DNA of 64,000 nucleotides from JALUZX01 sp964561605 (GTDB lineage Bacteria; Planctomycetota; UBA1135; JALUZX01): NCBI GenBank assembly GCA_964561605.1, contig CAZLQD010000025.1, forward strand, positions 62,001 to 126,000, written 5' to 3'. Below, piece by piece: positions 17,277 to 26,287 of this stretch. The notes below the pieces were generated by a model. The model had not been told where the DNA came from. It worked only from the letters and a program-made list of their open reading frames with translations, and searched no databases. Position numbers and translations under genes: made by a program. How positions within the stretch are numbered: position 1 is the stretch's first letter; each line of letters begins with the position of its first letter.

Positions 17277-18284
17277 TCATCTGTTTTCCGGAAGAGGAAT
17301 GGCCAGGTCCACCAGGAGCGGGAGGTGGTCCGAACCCATGGGCGGCCCTGTCCGGCAACGGAGGACCTGCAAAGGGCCCCGAAGGAGACAGTGGTCCAAG
17401 GGGATCCTGAGGAAGGAGGGCAGGAAGGTGGGCCAGGTGGGGAGGATCCCGAAAGAGATGCGGGCGTTCCTCAGTCCCGCGGCGGCGGCCATCTCCCTAT
17501 ACGGCGCCGACCACATGGAAGCGTTCAAATCACCCAGGAGGATGGCCGGCCCGGGATGGGCTTGGAAATAGGTTCCAACCGCCTGGAGCTGGGAATCCCT
17601 CGAGAATGCGTTCCATGCCCCTATCGGTGGAGGCGGATGGGTCACGAGCACGCGGAGGGAGGAGCCCTTCCAATGGAGGACGGCGGTGACGCTCGGGACC
17701 CCCGCTGCTCCCAGGGAGATGACTTCGCTCTCTTTCAAGGGGTGGCGGCTCAGGAGTGCGATTCCGAAGACTCCCGGCCTCGGGCGGGCGATTCTGAAGG
17801 GGTAATCCCCAAAGAGAGGCTCGATCGCCTTCCACCAGGAAGGGGTTACTTCCATGAGACCCAGGAGATCGGGCCTCTCCTTTCTTACCAGGGCCAGGAA
17901 AACCTTCTTGTTCCGGTTCCCCCCGTAGAGATTGCAGGAAAGAGCCCGAAAGACACGGGTCTTGCCGGAAGGAGGAGGGACCGGGGATGGAAGGTACCAA
18001 GGAGCCAGGAGGAAGAGGTTCCAGGCAAGTGGAGGGAGGGCCAGGAGGGCGGTCCGGCGGGCCCTGCCCAGGTAGAGGAGGACTCCTCCCGCAGAGGAAA
18101 CCGGGAGGTAGGCCGCAGGCCAGTGGGAGAAGAGATCCAGGAACCAGAACCAGGAGCCCAGGAGTCCGGCCAGGCCGCCCGCCCACGCCCCGAGCAGGAA
18201 AAGTCCTCCTGCGAGAACGAGGGTCCTCCGGAGGGGGGTTCTCGAGTTCGGGGGCCGCAATTCTCCAGGGGAAGGATCCGGCAT
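17277..18284 (-). CDS. Membrane-anchored endonuclease/exonuclease/phosphatase-family protein
   Basis: A 335-residue protein. The first about 110 residues hold three predicted membrane spans (LVLAGGLFLLGAWAGGL, a second around VSSAGGVLLYLG and a third around LLALPPLAWNLFLLAPW). The C-terminal 220 residues are an EEP domain with metal-site motifs SCNLYGGN, a Glu in GLMEVTP, GDLNAS and GSDHLPLL. The layout is common for planctomycete and proteobacterial EEP proteins of unknown substrate, possibly a phosphodiesterase acting on lipids or nucleotides at the membrane surface. The frame is open beyond the chosen ATG into the region opposite the MCE gene. No Shine-Dalgarno decides the start, so it could be slightly longer. 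Confidence 0.8.
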   Translation of the reverse strand: MPDPSPGELRPPNSRTPLRRTLVLAGGLFLLGAWAGGLAGLLGSWFWFLDLFSHWPAAYLPVSSAGGVLLYLGRARRTALLALPPLAWNLFLLAPWYLPSPVPPPSGKTRVFRALSCNLYGGNRNKKVFLALVRKERPDLLGLMEVTPSWWKAIEPLFGDYPFRIARPRPGVFGIALLSRHPLKESEVISLGAAGVPSVTAVLHWKGSSLRVLVTHPPPPIGAWNAFSRDSQLQAVGTYFQAHPGPAILLGDLNASMWSAPYREMAAAAGLRNARISFGILPTWPTFLPSFLRIPLDHCLLRGPLQVLRCRTGPPMGSDHLPLLVDLAIPLPENR

Positions 18285-18416
18285 GGTCCCGGCATGGTCC
18301 CAGGAATCTTCCGGCGTTTCATCCGAAAAGAAGGAGCTTTCGACGGCCGGTCCTGGACGGGAGGAGGCCGGGCTGAAATCCTGGTGCCGGCGCAAGAGCG
18401 CCTGATGGGAGGAGTC

Positions 18417-19880
18417 ATGTGGCAGTTGAGGTTCAAGCGGTTCCTCGGAATGGGCGCGGGCCTCCTGGTGCTCCTGGCCGTCCTGGCCGGGCTCGTGGAG
18501 GTCCTTTCCATCCTGGGGGGAGGAAAGAGGGCCGACAGGTTTTCCTTCCAGGTCCTTTTCAAGGACGTCCAGGGCCTGAGGAAGGGAAGCCGGGTGGTCT
18601 TCAGGGGAATGGAAGTGGGAACCGTGGGGGGGATGGCCCCGGCGAGGGGGGGGCTGAGGGTCGCCGTTACGGTCTACATGAAGAAAGAGGACGCCTCCCT
18701 GGCCGGGACGACCACCAGGGTCTGGGTGGTCCGGCCCAGGCTGGGATTCCTGTCCCACCAGCTTTCCGGGCTGGACACCCTGGTGAAGGAGAGCTACCTC
18801 CGGATCCTCCCCGGCAGGGGCGGGAGACCCTTGGAGGAGGGGGAGACCCTCCTGGGCCTGGAGTCTCCGCCCCCTGGGCTTGCCGAGGAGGAGCTGGAGG
18901 ACCCCCTTCCGGGGGACCTGGTGGGCCGGGTTCTCTTTCCCCGCAATCACGGCCTCGGCCCGGGAAGTCCCGTGACCTTTCGGGGGATGCCCGTGGGAAA
19001 GGTCCGGCGGGTCACCCTGGTGGACCGGGGGAAGGCCGTCCTGGTGATCTTCCAGGTCTCCCGGGCGAAGAGGCAGACCGTTCGGCGGGGCAGCCGGTTC
19101 TGGATCACCAGGCCCACCCTCAGGGGCGGCGTCCTCGAGGGCTTCTCCCTGGAGGACCTGGACAGCGTCTTCTTCCCCTCCCTGGCCTATGATTCCCCCT
19201 CACCGGAAACGTCCCCTCCGGCTCCGGACGGCGCCCTCTTCGTGGGTTCCCCGGCCCGTCCGGGGCGGAAGGAGTCCTGGAACGGGAAGGCCGTGGATCC
19301 TGCCTCGGCGGAAGCGGCGGCCAGGGACCTGCTTCCGCCGAAGGAAGCTCTTTCCCCCTGGGTCAGTGTCCTCTACCGGGCCGTGGACAAGGATACCATC
19401 ACCGCCGACGATCCCATCGAAGGGGAAGGAGAGGGGGTCCTCTACCGGGGAAGGACGGGGGACTATTTCGTCCTCACGGGGAGATCGGCCTCGGACGGGC
19501 GGTGGCTCATGGAAGGGCACTGGTACGACCGCCTCCGGATCGCCCGGGAAAGGATCCAGGTCACCCTGTCGGACGGAAGGATCATCGATGCGGAAAGGGC
19601 CTGGATCTCGAAGGACCGGGACCTGGCGGTCCTCCGGTTGAAGCCTGCCGGCGGGGTCGTCAGGGGAAAGCTTCCTCCCTGGAAGGAATACCTCTCCTTC
19701 GAAGAAAGAGAGGGGACCCCCGGGCGGAAGGGTCACTGGAAGGGGCCGGTCCTGGCGAAGGACGAAGGGAGAGCCTGGGCGGTCCTTGGGATGGCCAGGT
19801 ATCGTCCGGGGACCCCTTCCACGGCACCCTTCCGCCTGGTTCCCGCCAGGTTCCGCCCCGCCGGGGGGGACGGAAAGTAG
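18417..19880 (+). CDS. MCE (MlaD/PqiB-type) lipid-transport protein with a C-terminal HtrA-like half-domain
   Basis: A 487-residue protein with one N-terminal membrane span (residues about 10-35). It has two MCE domains (about 40-140 and 160-265), each showing the FxGMxVGxV turn (RGMEVGTV and RGMPVGKV). MCE proteins form hexameric lipid channels or shuttles between inner and outer membranes. The last 150 residues look like the first beta-barrel lobe of HtrA/trypsin proteases: a His near 368, VTLSDGR at 382-388 and DLAVLRL at 402-408. No GNSGGP serine motif follows, so it is probably not a protease. It is followed two bases later by the ATPase-permease gene. The start ATG has GGGAGGA just upstream. 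Confidence 0.82.
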   Translation: MWQLRFKRFLGMGAGLLVLLAVLAGLVEVLSILGGGKRADRFSFQVLFKDVQGLRKGSRVVFRGMEVGTVGGMAPARGGLRVAVTVYMKKEDASLAGTTTRVWVVRPRLGFLSHQLSGLDTLVKESYLRILPGRGGRPLEEGETLLGLESPPPGLAEEELEDPLPGDLVGRVLFPRNHGLGPGSPVTFRGMPVGKVRRVTLVDRGKAVLVIFQVSRAKRQTVRRGSRFWITRPTLRGGVLEGFSLEDLDSVFFPSLAYDSPSPETSPPAPDGALFVGSPARPGRKESWNGKAVDPASAEAAARDLLPPKEALSPWVSVLYRAVDKDTITADDPIEGEGEGVLYRGRTGDYFVLTGRSASDGRWLMEGHWYDRLRIARERIQVTLSDGRIIDAERAWISKDRDLAVLRLKPAGGVVRGKLPPWKEYLSFEEREGTPGRKGHWKGPVLAKDEGRAWAVLGMARYRPGTPSTAPFRLVPARFRPAGGDGK

Positions 19881-19882
19881 CC

Positions 19883-21337
19883 ATGGCCGCCTCCATCGTG
19901 TTCCGGAGGTTCTCCCTCGGCTTCCGGTCTCCCGGGGGAACGGCCTGGATCTTCAAGGACGTGGATCTCGAGATTCCGCCGGGCCGATTCTACCTCCTCC
20001 GGGGGCCGAGCGGGGCCGGGAAGAGCACACTCCTGGACCTCCTGGCCGGGGAGTTCTCTTCCCTGGATCCCTCCCGGGTGATGCAGGGTTCATTCCGGGT
20101 CCTGGGTCCCGGGGGCCGCAAGGCCCGGGTGGTGACCCTCTTCCAGCAGGACGGCCTCTGGGACGATCTTTCGGTGGTGGAGAACGTCCGTCTTCCCGCC
20201 CGGGCCTCGGCGGAAGATGCGGTCGAGCTGTTGGAAAGGTTGGGGATCGATCCCCCTCCCGAGAGGGTCTCCAGCCTTTCGGGGGGACAACGCCGGCGGG
20301 TGGCCCTGGCACGGGCGATCGCCTTCCGGCCGGACCTCCTTCTCCTGGACGAACCTGCCGCCGGGTTGGACCGGGCGGCGGAGGAGAGAGTCCTCCGGGA
20401 GGTCTCCCGGGCCTTCACGGAGCGAGAGGGGGCCCTGACGGTGATTCTCTGCTCCCACGGGGTCGAGGCGGCACGGAGGGTGGTGGACGGGGAGATCCTG
20501 GTGCCGGGAGACGGAAGGATCCTCCTGGGCCCTCCCGGCGGGGAGCTCCCCCCGCCGGGGGAGAGGCCCAGGTCCGGGAAAGAGGAGTCTTTCTTTCTTC
20601 TTCCTTTCCTGGCTGCCCTGGCCCGGGGGGGGCTCGGCCTGGTCCAGGTCCTCGGCGCCCTTCCCCTGGAATCGCCTCTGGCGTCGATCCGGCAAGGAGG
20701 GAAGAGGATCCTCCAGGGCCTCCTCTTCCTGGTGCTTGCCGGCTTCTTCCTTGGGGCCCTCTCCCTCCACTTCCTCCTGGGCAGCGATCCTCTCCACGGG
20801 GCCCTGGTCTCTCCCCTCCTCGCCGGGGCGGGGAAGGTCCTTCTCGCCGTGGTCGTCCCCTTCCTCGGGGCCATCCTCTACGCCGCTCCCGCCGTGGCCG
20901 GCACCCTCGCCCGGGTGGGGAGCATGGTGCGGGACCGGCAGTTGGCTTCCTACAGGGCCCTGGGCAGGTCCGTCCGGGCCGAGTTCCTCTCTCCCTTGTT
21001 GTGGTCCCACCTGATCGCTCTTCCCGTCCTCACGATCGCCATGGCCGCCGCGGGAATATACGGAGCATGGTTCGCCGGGCTTCTCTCCAAGGGGATCTCC
21101 CTGGAGAGCTTCCTCCCGCGCTTCCTGGCGAACCTGGAGGGCCGGGACGTGGCTTTCGGCCTGGTCAAGGCCCTGGGATCGGCCTTCCTCCTCACATGGA
21201 TCCCCTGGCAGGCCGCCAGCCGGAAGGGCCTTTCCCCCGAGGACCTGGACAGGGCCTCCCTGAGGGCCTGGATCTTCACGGCCCTTTCGGTCCTCTTCTT
21301 CCAGGGATTGCTCCTCTTCCCGCAAATCGAGGGCTGA
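19883..21337 (+). CDS. ABC transporter: ATPase fused to an MlaE-type permease
   Basis: A 484-residue fusion. Residues 1 to about 220 are an ABC ATPase with Walker A GPSGAGKS (from 41), LSGGQ (132-136), Walker B LLLLDEP and an H-loop SHG. Residues about 235 to 484 are a membrane domain of the MlaE/YrbE type, with the hallmark cytoplasmic helix and a pattern of about five spans (ILYAAPAVAGTLARVGSMV; SYRALGRSVRAEFLSPLLWSH). In E. coli these are the separate proteins MlaF and MlaE. The gene follows the MCE protein directly, so the two genes together can form a complete lipid transporter. MlaB and MlaC equivalents are not seen nearby. Confidence 0.82.
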   Translation: MAASIVFRRFSLGFRSPGGTAWIFKDVDLEIPPGRFYLLRGPSGAGKSTLLDLLAGEFSSLDPSRVMQGSFRVLGPGGRKARVVTLFQQDGLWDDLSVVENVRLPARASAEDAVELLERLGIDPPPERVSSLSGGQRRRVALARAIAFRPDLLLLDEPAAGLDRAAEERVLREVSRAFTEREGALTVILCSHGVEAARRVVDGEILVPGDGRILLGPPGGELPPPGERPRSGKEESFFLLPFLAALARGGLGLVQVLGALPLESPLASIRQGGKRILQGLLFLVLAGFFLGALSLHFLLGSDPLHGALVSPLLAGAGKVLLAVVVPFLGAILYAAPAVAGTLARVGSMVRDRQLASYRALGRSVRAEFLSPLLWSHLIALPVLTIAMAAAGIYGAWFAGLLSKGISLESFLPRFLANLEGRDVAFGLVKALGSAFLLTWIPWQAASRKGLSPEDLDRASLRAWIFTALSVLFFQGLLLFPQIEG

Positions 21338-21426
21338 GCGGGCCCGGGAGGTCCCCGCCGGGAAGGGGGGGCTGGGGAAGGAAAGGGCCGCCGGCCGGGA
21401 CCGGGGGCGCTCCGCCGAGACCTTCC

Positions 21427-21456
21427 TTGCTTCGTCCCGGCGGGGACACCTAGAAT
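21427..21456 (+). promoter_or_regulatory. Candidate sigma-70-type promoter for the POT/MFS gene
   Basis: TTGCTT and TAGAAT are separated by 18 bases, with an A/T-rich run (TTTTTCTTT) after the -10. The gene starts about 50 bases further on. Confidence 0.45.
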
Positions 21457-21503
21457 TTTTCTTTCTGCAGCTTTCTCTCTGGATCCAAGGAAAGGTGCGT
21501 CCC

Positions 21504-24038
21504 ATGGCCGAAGAACCTGTCAGCCCGGAGCGAGACCAGGCCGCCGACGAGGGTGGTTTCTTCCAGGAGTTGATGTCCACCCTCAAGAAGGAACTGATCG
21601 ATCCCTTCATCCACTTCGCCAAGGCCCCGCGGGCTCTCTGGGGGATCAATCTTTCCTACCTCCTCGAAGGGCTCGTCTACTTCGGGATTCTTACGGTTTT
21701 AGGGAAATACCTCTCCGACGACGTGGGCCTCTCGGACCTCCACGCCGGGTGGGTTTACAGCCTCTTCACGGGCGGAATCACGGCGGCCATGCTCATCCTG
21801 GGCGGGGTGGCCGACAAGATCGGCGTGAGGAAGGCCTTGCTCGCCGCCCTGGGGTTGATGGTGTTCGGGCGTTTCCTCCTGGCCGCTTCGGGGACCTTCT
21901 TCGAATACCACCTTGGGGCGGGCTCCCCCATGTTCTTCTTCGTCCTGGCCGGGCTCTTCCTGGTGGTGGTGGGTTACGGCATGTACCAGCCCGCCTCCTA
22001 CGCCGGGGTCAAGGAGTTCACCAACAAGAAGACGGCCGCCATGGGCTACGCCATGATCTACGCCGTCATGAACCTGGGGGCCTTCTTCTCGGGCCTGCTT
22101 TCACCGCCGATCCGTAAATCCTACGGGATCGCCGGCGTCTTCTGGGTCTACGTGGGGCTCACCTTCCTGGCCTTCCTGGCCGTCTTCGTCCTTCTCTCCA
22201 AGCGGGCCGCCGAGGCCGCCCGGGCCCAGGTCCAGGAGGAGAACGAGAATTTCTCCAGGGAAGAGGGCGGGGAGGAAAAGGAGGAGAAGGAAGGCGGGGA
22301 AGAGGAGGAACCCACCGAGGAGCCCGGGGAGAAACGATCCTTGAAGGAGCCGGTGACCATTCTCTTCGGCGTCGGATTCGCCGCCGTCGTCGCCCTTCTC
22401 CTCTACCTTGTGATCACCAGGAACATCCCTCCCCTGGAGAAGGTCTACCTGGACTACCAGGAGATCACCTCCAAGGCCATCCGGGAGATGGACAAGGCCC
22501 TGGTGCCCCCGGAGAAGAGGAAGCCTTCTTCTCCCGGCGAGAATCTCAAGGAACCGAACGTGGTCCTGGAGGAGGCGGCCCAGGGGATCCGGGACCTGGC
22601 GCCCGAAGTGGAGCCCCCTTCGGGAGGATCGTACAAGCTGGATCCTTCGGTCTTTCCCATGGCCCGCGCCTCTCTCGACGGGGACGCCCGAATCCTCGTC
22701 GCCCTGGCGGGGAGGCCCGATATCCGGGAGAGGCTCTCCCTGAAACCCGAGGTCTCCCGAGGGGCGGACAAGTTCCTTCGTTCCTTCGCCGTGACGGTCA
22801 TGGCCGCAGCCTACGGCCTGGAGGCCGAGGTCGACGGGGAGACTCTGCACAAGCTCCGGCTCCGCCTGAAGAGGGTCAAGGAGGAGATCATCCCCATGGA
22901 TCCGTCGGACCGGAAGGATGCCTTGACGATTGCCGCCCTCCCGCCCGCCAAGATGCTGGATCGGCTGGCCCTCGAGTGCGAGGATACGGCAGGGCGGATC
23001 GATAGCCTGGTTCCACCCCCCCGGAACGAACCTTTCCGGGACATCCTGATCCAGGAGGCTGAGACTTTCAGGAACATCGGCCTCGCCCTGGAGCGCAGCG
23101 GGGTCGGCCCCGTGGGACGGAGGTTCCTCTCGGAGCGGCTCTTCTTCTCCGCCCTGCTGGCCAAGGACGCCGGCGACATGGTGAAGGTCGCCGGAGATCC
23201 GGAGGTGAAGGCCGGCGGGAAACCCCTGGTAGGCAAACTCGGGGCCCACGCCCTGACCAGGATGCACGAGATGGGGAGGGCCCTGGCGGACATCCTTCCC
23301 GAGGCGGCCGTGGCCCCCTGGAGCACCAGGTTCCGGGACTTCCTCCTGCGTTACGGCATCCTCTCGCTCGTCGGGCTCTTCTTCCTGGTGGGGCTGATTT
23401 GGAGGATCCTCCACCTGAGGCCGGACCACCCCTTCCACAACGGGAAGTTCACCTTCTTCATCTTCTCCCTGATCCCCGTCCAGACCCTCTTCGCCCACAA
23501 CTGGCTCACCATGCCCTACTACATCAACCGGGCCTTCGGGGGCACGGACGTGGGGGAGAATTTCGAATTCTTCTCCAACATCAATCCCATCCTGATCTTC
23601 GTCCTGACACCCCTCGTGGCGGCCGTGACCTCCCGGGCCAAGGTCTACACCATGATGGTGCTTGGGACCCTGGTGATGGCCCTGCCCACCTTCCTGTTGG
23701 CCTTGCCGCCCTCGCCGGTGTTCCTGCTGGTCTACATCCTCCTCATGTCCGTCGGCGAGGCCATGTGGTCCCCCCGGTTCCTCCAGCTCGTGGCGGAGAT
23801 CGCCCCGGAAGGAAAGACCGGCGCCTACATGGGAATCGCCCAGCTTCCCTGGTTCCTGACCAAGGTGGTGACGGGCTTCTACAGCGGGTATTTCCTCTCC
23901 CAGTATTGCCCCAAGCTCGGGCCACAGAATCCCGGCACCCTCTGGTTCATCTACGGTTGCATCGCCATGCTGACGCCCCTGGCCCTGATCGCCGCCAAGG
24001 GTTGGATCGCCGCCAACCTGGAGGAGAAACACAAGTAG
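21504..24038 (+). CDS. POT/PTR-like MFS transporter with a large central insertion
   Basis: An 844-residue carrier, roughly twice the normal MFS size. The N-terminal half has several spans, the MFS loop motif GGVADKIGVRK and a YGMYQPASYAGVKEF region like that of peptide/POT transporters. It is followed by a Glu/Lys-rich stretch (residues about 250-278), an extra span (about 285-305) and some 300 residues of soluble sequence. The C-terminal half of the transporter (from about 612) has further spans and ends in a cytosolic tail. The substrate is unknown. POT-type proteins couple proton entry to uptake of peptides or similar solutes. An in-frame GTG at 21495 is an alternative start. Confidence 0.8.
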   Translation: MAEEPVSPERDQAADEGGFFQELMSTLKKELIDPFIHFAKAPRALWGINLSYLLEGLVYFGILTVLGKYLSDDVGLSDLHAGWVYSLFTGGITAAMLILGGVADKIGVRKALLAALGLMVFGRFLLAASGTFFEYHLGAGSPMFFFVLAGLFLVVVGYGMYQPASYAGVKEFTNKKTAAMGYAMIYAVMNLGAFFSGLLSPPIRKSYGIAGVFWVYVGLTFLAFLAVFVLLSKRAAEAARAQVQEENENFSREEGGEEKEEKEGGEEEEPTEEPGEKRSLKEPVTILFGVGFAAVVALLLYLVITRNIPPLEKVYLDYQEITSKAIREMDKALVPPEKRKPSSPGENLKEPNVVLEEAAQGIRDLAPEVEPPSGGSYKLDPSVFPMARASLDGDARILVALAGRPDIRERLSLKPEVSRGADKFLRSFAVTVMAAAYGLEAEVDGETLHKLRLRLKRVKEEIIPMDPSDRKDALTIAALPPAKMLDRLALECEDTAGRIDSLVPPPRNEPFRDILIQEAETFRNIGLALERSGVGPVGRRFLSERLFFSALLAKDAGDMVKVAGDPEVKAGGKPLVGKLGAHALTRMHEMGRALADILPEAAVAPWSTRFRDFLLRYGILSLVGLFFLVGLIWRILHLRPDHPFHNGKFTFFIFSLIPVQTLFAHNWLTMPYYINRAFGGTDVGENFEFFSNINPILIFVLTPLVAAVTSRAKVYTMMVLGTLVMALPTFLLALPPSPVFLLVYILLMSVGEAMWSPRFLQLVAEIAPEGKTGAYMGIAQLPWFLTKVVTGFYSGYFLSQYCPKLGPQNPGTLWFIYGCIAMLTPLALIAAKGWIAANLEEKHK

Positions 24039-24076
24039 TCCCCCCGGCCGGGGTCCGGGGCCTCCCCGGGTCCCGG

Positions 24077-24091
24077 CCGAGAGACTCTCGG
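24077..24091. terminator. Hairpin between the MFS gene and convergent lpxB
   Basis: CCGAG-AGACT-CTCGG is part of a perfect 15-bp palindrome in the 69-bp convergent gap. It is flanked by more GC-rich self-complementary stretches (CCCCGGCCGGGG). There is no U-run. Confidence 0.35.
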
Positions 24092-24107
24092 GAGCGGGAA
24101 GGCCTCC

Positions 24108-25481
24108 CTACCGGGAGGGGCGGCCCGCCGGGGGGATCCCCAGGAGGGATTTCATCCATGCCACGGGGTCGGCCTCACGGCCGCGGGAGGTGAGGCGCTC
24201 CCGCACCTCCTCCAGGTCCCTCCTCTGGCGGGAAAGGGCGGTTTCGTCGTCCCAGAGCCGGGCGGCTGCACGGGCAAGGCTCTCCTCCTCCCCGCGGACG
24301 AGGAGAAGCTCCGGCACCACTTCCCTTCCTGCGGAAAGGTTGGCCGCCGCCACCCAGGGGACGGAGAGAAATCGGTCTCCCAGAAACCTGAAGAAGGGAG
24401 AGGAGAGGGTGTAGATCACGACGTTGGGCGTCCCCGCCAGGGCGGCCTCCAGGGAGCCCGTACCGGACTTCACCAGGGCCAGGCGGGCCCCCTCCAGGAG
24501 GGCCCTCAAGTCGCCCGTGGTCTCGATCTCCTCCCCGCCGGGGATCTCCGCCAGGAGTCGCCGGGCCTTCTCCAGGCGTCCCGGGTCGTCCTGGCCTACC
24601 ACGGCCCGGAAGGTCCTTCCCTCCTTCCTGAGGATCTTCACGGCCGCCGCCATGACGGGAAGGTTCCCCTCCTGGTCGTGGGGCCTGCTTCCCGGCAGGA
24701 GGGCCAGGGTGGGGGGATCCAGGAAAGGATTCTCTCCTTGCCCGGGGGGGGAGGGGCGGAAGTCCCATTTTCGGGCCAGAGGATGACCCGCCCATGCGGC
24801 GTGGATACCGCCCCGGCGGAAGAAGGGGGCTTCGAAGGGAAAGAGGGTGAGGGCCCCGTCGCAGGCCCGGCGGAACCGCCTCATCCTCCAGGGAGCCCAG
24901 GCCCAGAGCTGGGGACAGACGTAGTAGAGCACGGGGATCCCGGCCTTCCGGGCCTTTTCTCCCACGATGAGGTTCAAGGCCGGGGAGTCGATCAGGACCG
25001 CCAGGTCCGGCGGATCCCGCCGGAAGAGGGCGAAGGTCCTGGCAAGGACTCCCAGGAAGAAGGGGATCCTGGCCAGGGCGGGGCCGAGCCCCATGACGGG
25101 GCGGCTGGTCAGGTCCGCCAGGAGTTCCACTCCCTCCCGGGCCATGGCCCTCCCTCCAAGGCCGCACCACCGGGCCTCCAGGCCGGACCGGGCGGCCCGG
25201 TCGAGGAGGTCCAGGGCGTGGGCTTCTCCCGAAACGTCCCCCACGGAGAGGAAGATCTTCGGCGGGCGGTCCCCCGGAAGGGGGGGGGCGAAGGGAGGCC
25301 TCGGCGGCGGGGGGGGCGGGCTCTCCTCCCGCTCCAGGAGGATGGCCCGGTTTTCCTCCCTCCCTGTGGGGGTGAGAAGGAGTCGGAAGGGAAAGAGAAG
25401 GGCCCTGAGGGCTTCCCTGGGGAGGAGGAGCCCCGTCTCCAGCCTTTCGGCGGGGCCGGGTTCCGGAAAGGGGGAATTCAT
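24108..25481 (-). CDS. lpxB: Lipid-A-disaccharide synthase-like glycosyltransferase
   Basis: A 457-residue GT19-family protein. Family motifs are KIFLSVGDVSGEAHA, CGLGGRAMAREG, YYVCPQLWAWAPWRM, WAGHPLA, LLPGSR and KSGTGSLEAALAGTPNVVIY. LpxB joins UDP-2,3-diacylglucosamine and lipid X at the inner membrane during lipid A synthesis. The domain begins near residue 75. The first 75 residues are an extra Pro/Arg-rich extension, so the protein is longer than the usual about 380. Its ATG overlaps the stop of the upstream ABC permease (ATGA), tying it to an export module. Whether this bacterium makes classic lipid A cannot be told from one gene. Confidence 0.85.
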   Translation of the reverse strand: MNSPFPEPGPAERLETGLLLPREALRALLFPFRLLLTPTGREENRAILLEREESPPPPPPRPPFAPPLPGDRPPKIFLSVGDVSGEAHALDLLDRAARSGLEARWCGLGGRAMAREGVELLADLTSRPVMGLGPALARIPFFLGVLARTFALFRRDPPDLAVLIDSPALNLIVGEKARKAGIPVLYYVCPQLWAWAPWRMRRFRRACDGALTLFPFEAPFFRRGGIHAAWAGHPLARKWDFRPSPPGQGENPFLDPPTLALLPGSRPHDQEGNLPVMAAAVKILRKEGRTFRAVVGQDDPGRLEKARRLLAEIPGGEEIETTGDLRALLEGARLALVKSGTGSLEAALAGTPNVVIYTLSSPFFRFLGDRFLSVPWVAAANLSAGREVVPELLLVRGEEESLARAAARLWDDETALSRQRRDLEEVRERLTSRGREADPVAWMKSLLGIPPAGRPSR

Positions 25482-26287
25482 TTGAGTTCGCCCCTGACGA
25501 AGCGGACGTGGGCCGCCAGGTAGACTGCGAGGGTGGCCGCCAGGAGGGGGAGCTCGATCCGGAGGAAGGGCAGGCCTTCCTTGCCGGAGAGAATGGGGTA
25601 GTAGACTTCGAAGTCCGAGAGCTTGAAGAAGGAGACCACCCGGACCTTCTGGACGAAGTATAGGGCGAATTCGGTGGCGATGAAGAGCCCGACGGCGAAG
25701 GCCGTGCCCGCCTGGGTGCGGAAGAAGGTGGAGGCCAGGACGGTCAGGGCCAGGAAGAAGTAGACCACCAGGGTGGCGTGGATGGAGCACAGGAGGATGG
25801 GCCCCGCCGGGAGGGTCTCCTTCACCAGGGGGCTCAGGACCAGGAGGGAGAGGGAGGAGAGGAAGATTCCCGCCGCCAGACCCAGGGCCGGAACCAGGGT
25901 CTTCTCCAGGAGGATCCGTCCGCGGGAGGCGGGAAGGGAGAGGAGGAGCTCCAGGGTCCGGTTCTCCCTTTCCTTGGCCAGGACGAAGGTCCCCAGCAGG
26001 AGGGCCCCGGCGATTCCCATGATGTCCACGCCCTTGAAGAAGTGTTGCAGGGTGATGTAGGCCGGGTAGCGTTGGGCCGGGTCCACCAGGGAGAGGAAGG
26101 GCTTCTTCAGGAAGTCGAAGGGAATGAGCTTGCCCAGGACGGAGAGGAATCCAAGCCGGGAGATCTCGGCCAGGACGTCTCTCAGGTCCCCCCACCAGAG
26201 GACCGCCACGAGGAGCATCAGTTCCAGCACGAGGAAATAGGCAAGTTGGATCCCGGCGGTCTCCCGGAAGGTCTTCTTGAGGATCAT
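25478..26287 (-). CDS. ABC-2-type transporter permease
   Basis: A 269-residue membrane protein with about six predicted spans. It resembles the ABC-2/NosY-type permease: a short N-terminus (MILKKTFRETAG), the conserved LAKERENRTLELLLSLP segment before the later spans, and alternating hydrophobic helices. It overlaps the upstream ATPase gene by 4 nt and lpxB downstream by 3 nt, so the three are translated as a unit. It forms the membrane part of an exporter with that ATPase. The substrate is unknown. Confidence 0.88.
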   Translation of the reverse strand: MILKKTFRETAGIQLAYFLVLELMLLVAVLWWGDLRDVLAEISRLGFLSVLGKLIPFDFLKKPFLSLVDPAQRYPAYITLQHFFKGVDIMGIAGALLLGTFVLAKERENRTLELLLSLPASRGRILLEKTLVPALGLAAGIFLSSLSLLVLSPLVKETLPAGPILLCSIHATLVVYFFLALTVLASTFFRTQAGTAFAVGLFIATEFALYFVQKVRVVSFFKLSDFEVYYPILSGKEGLPFLRIELPLLAATLAVYLAAHVRFVRGELK

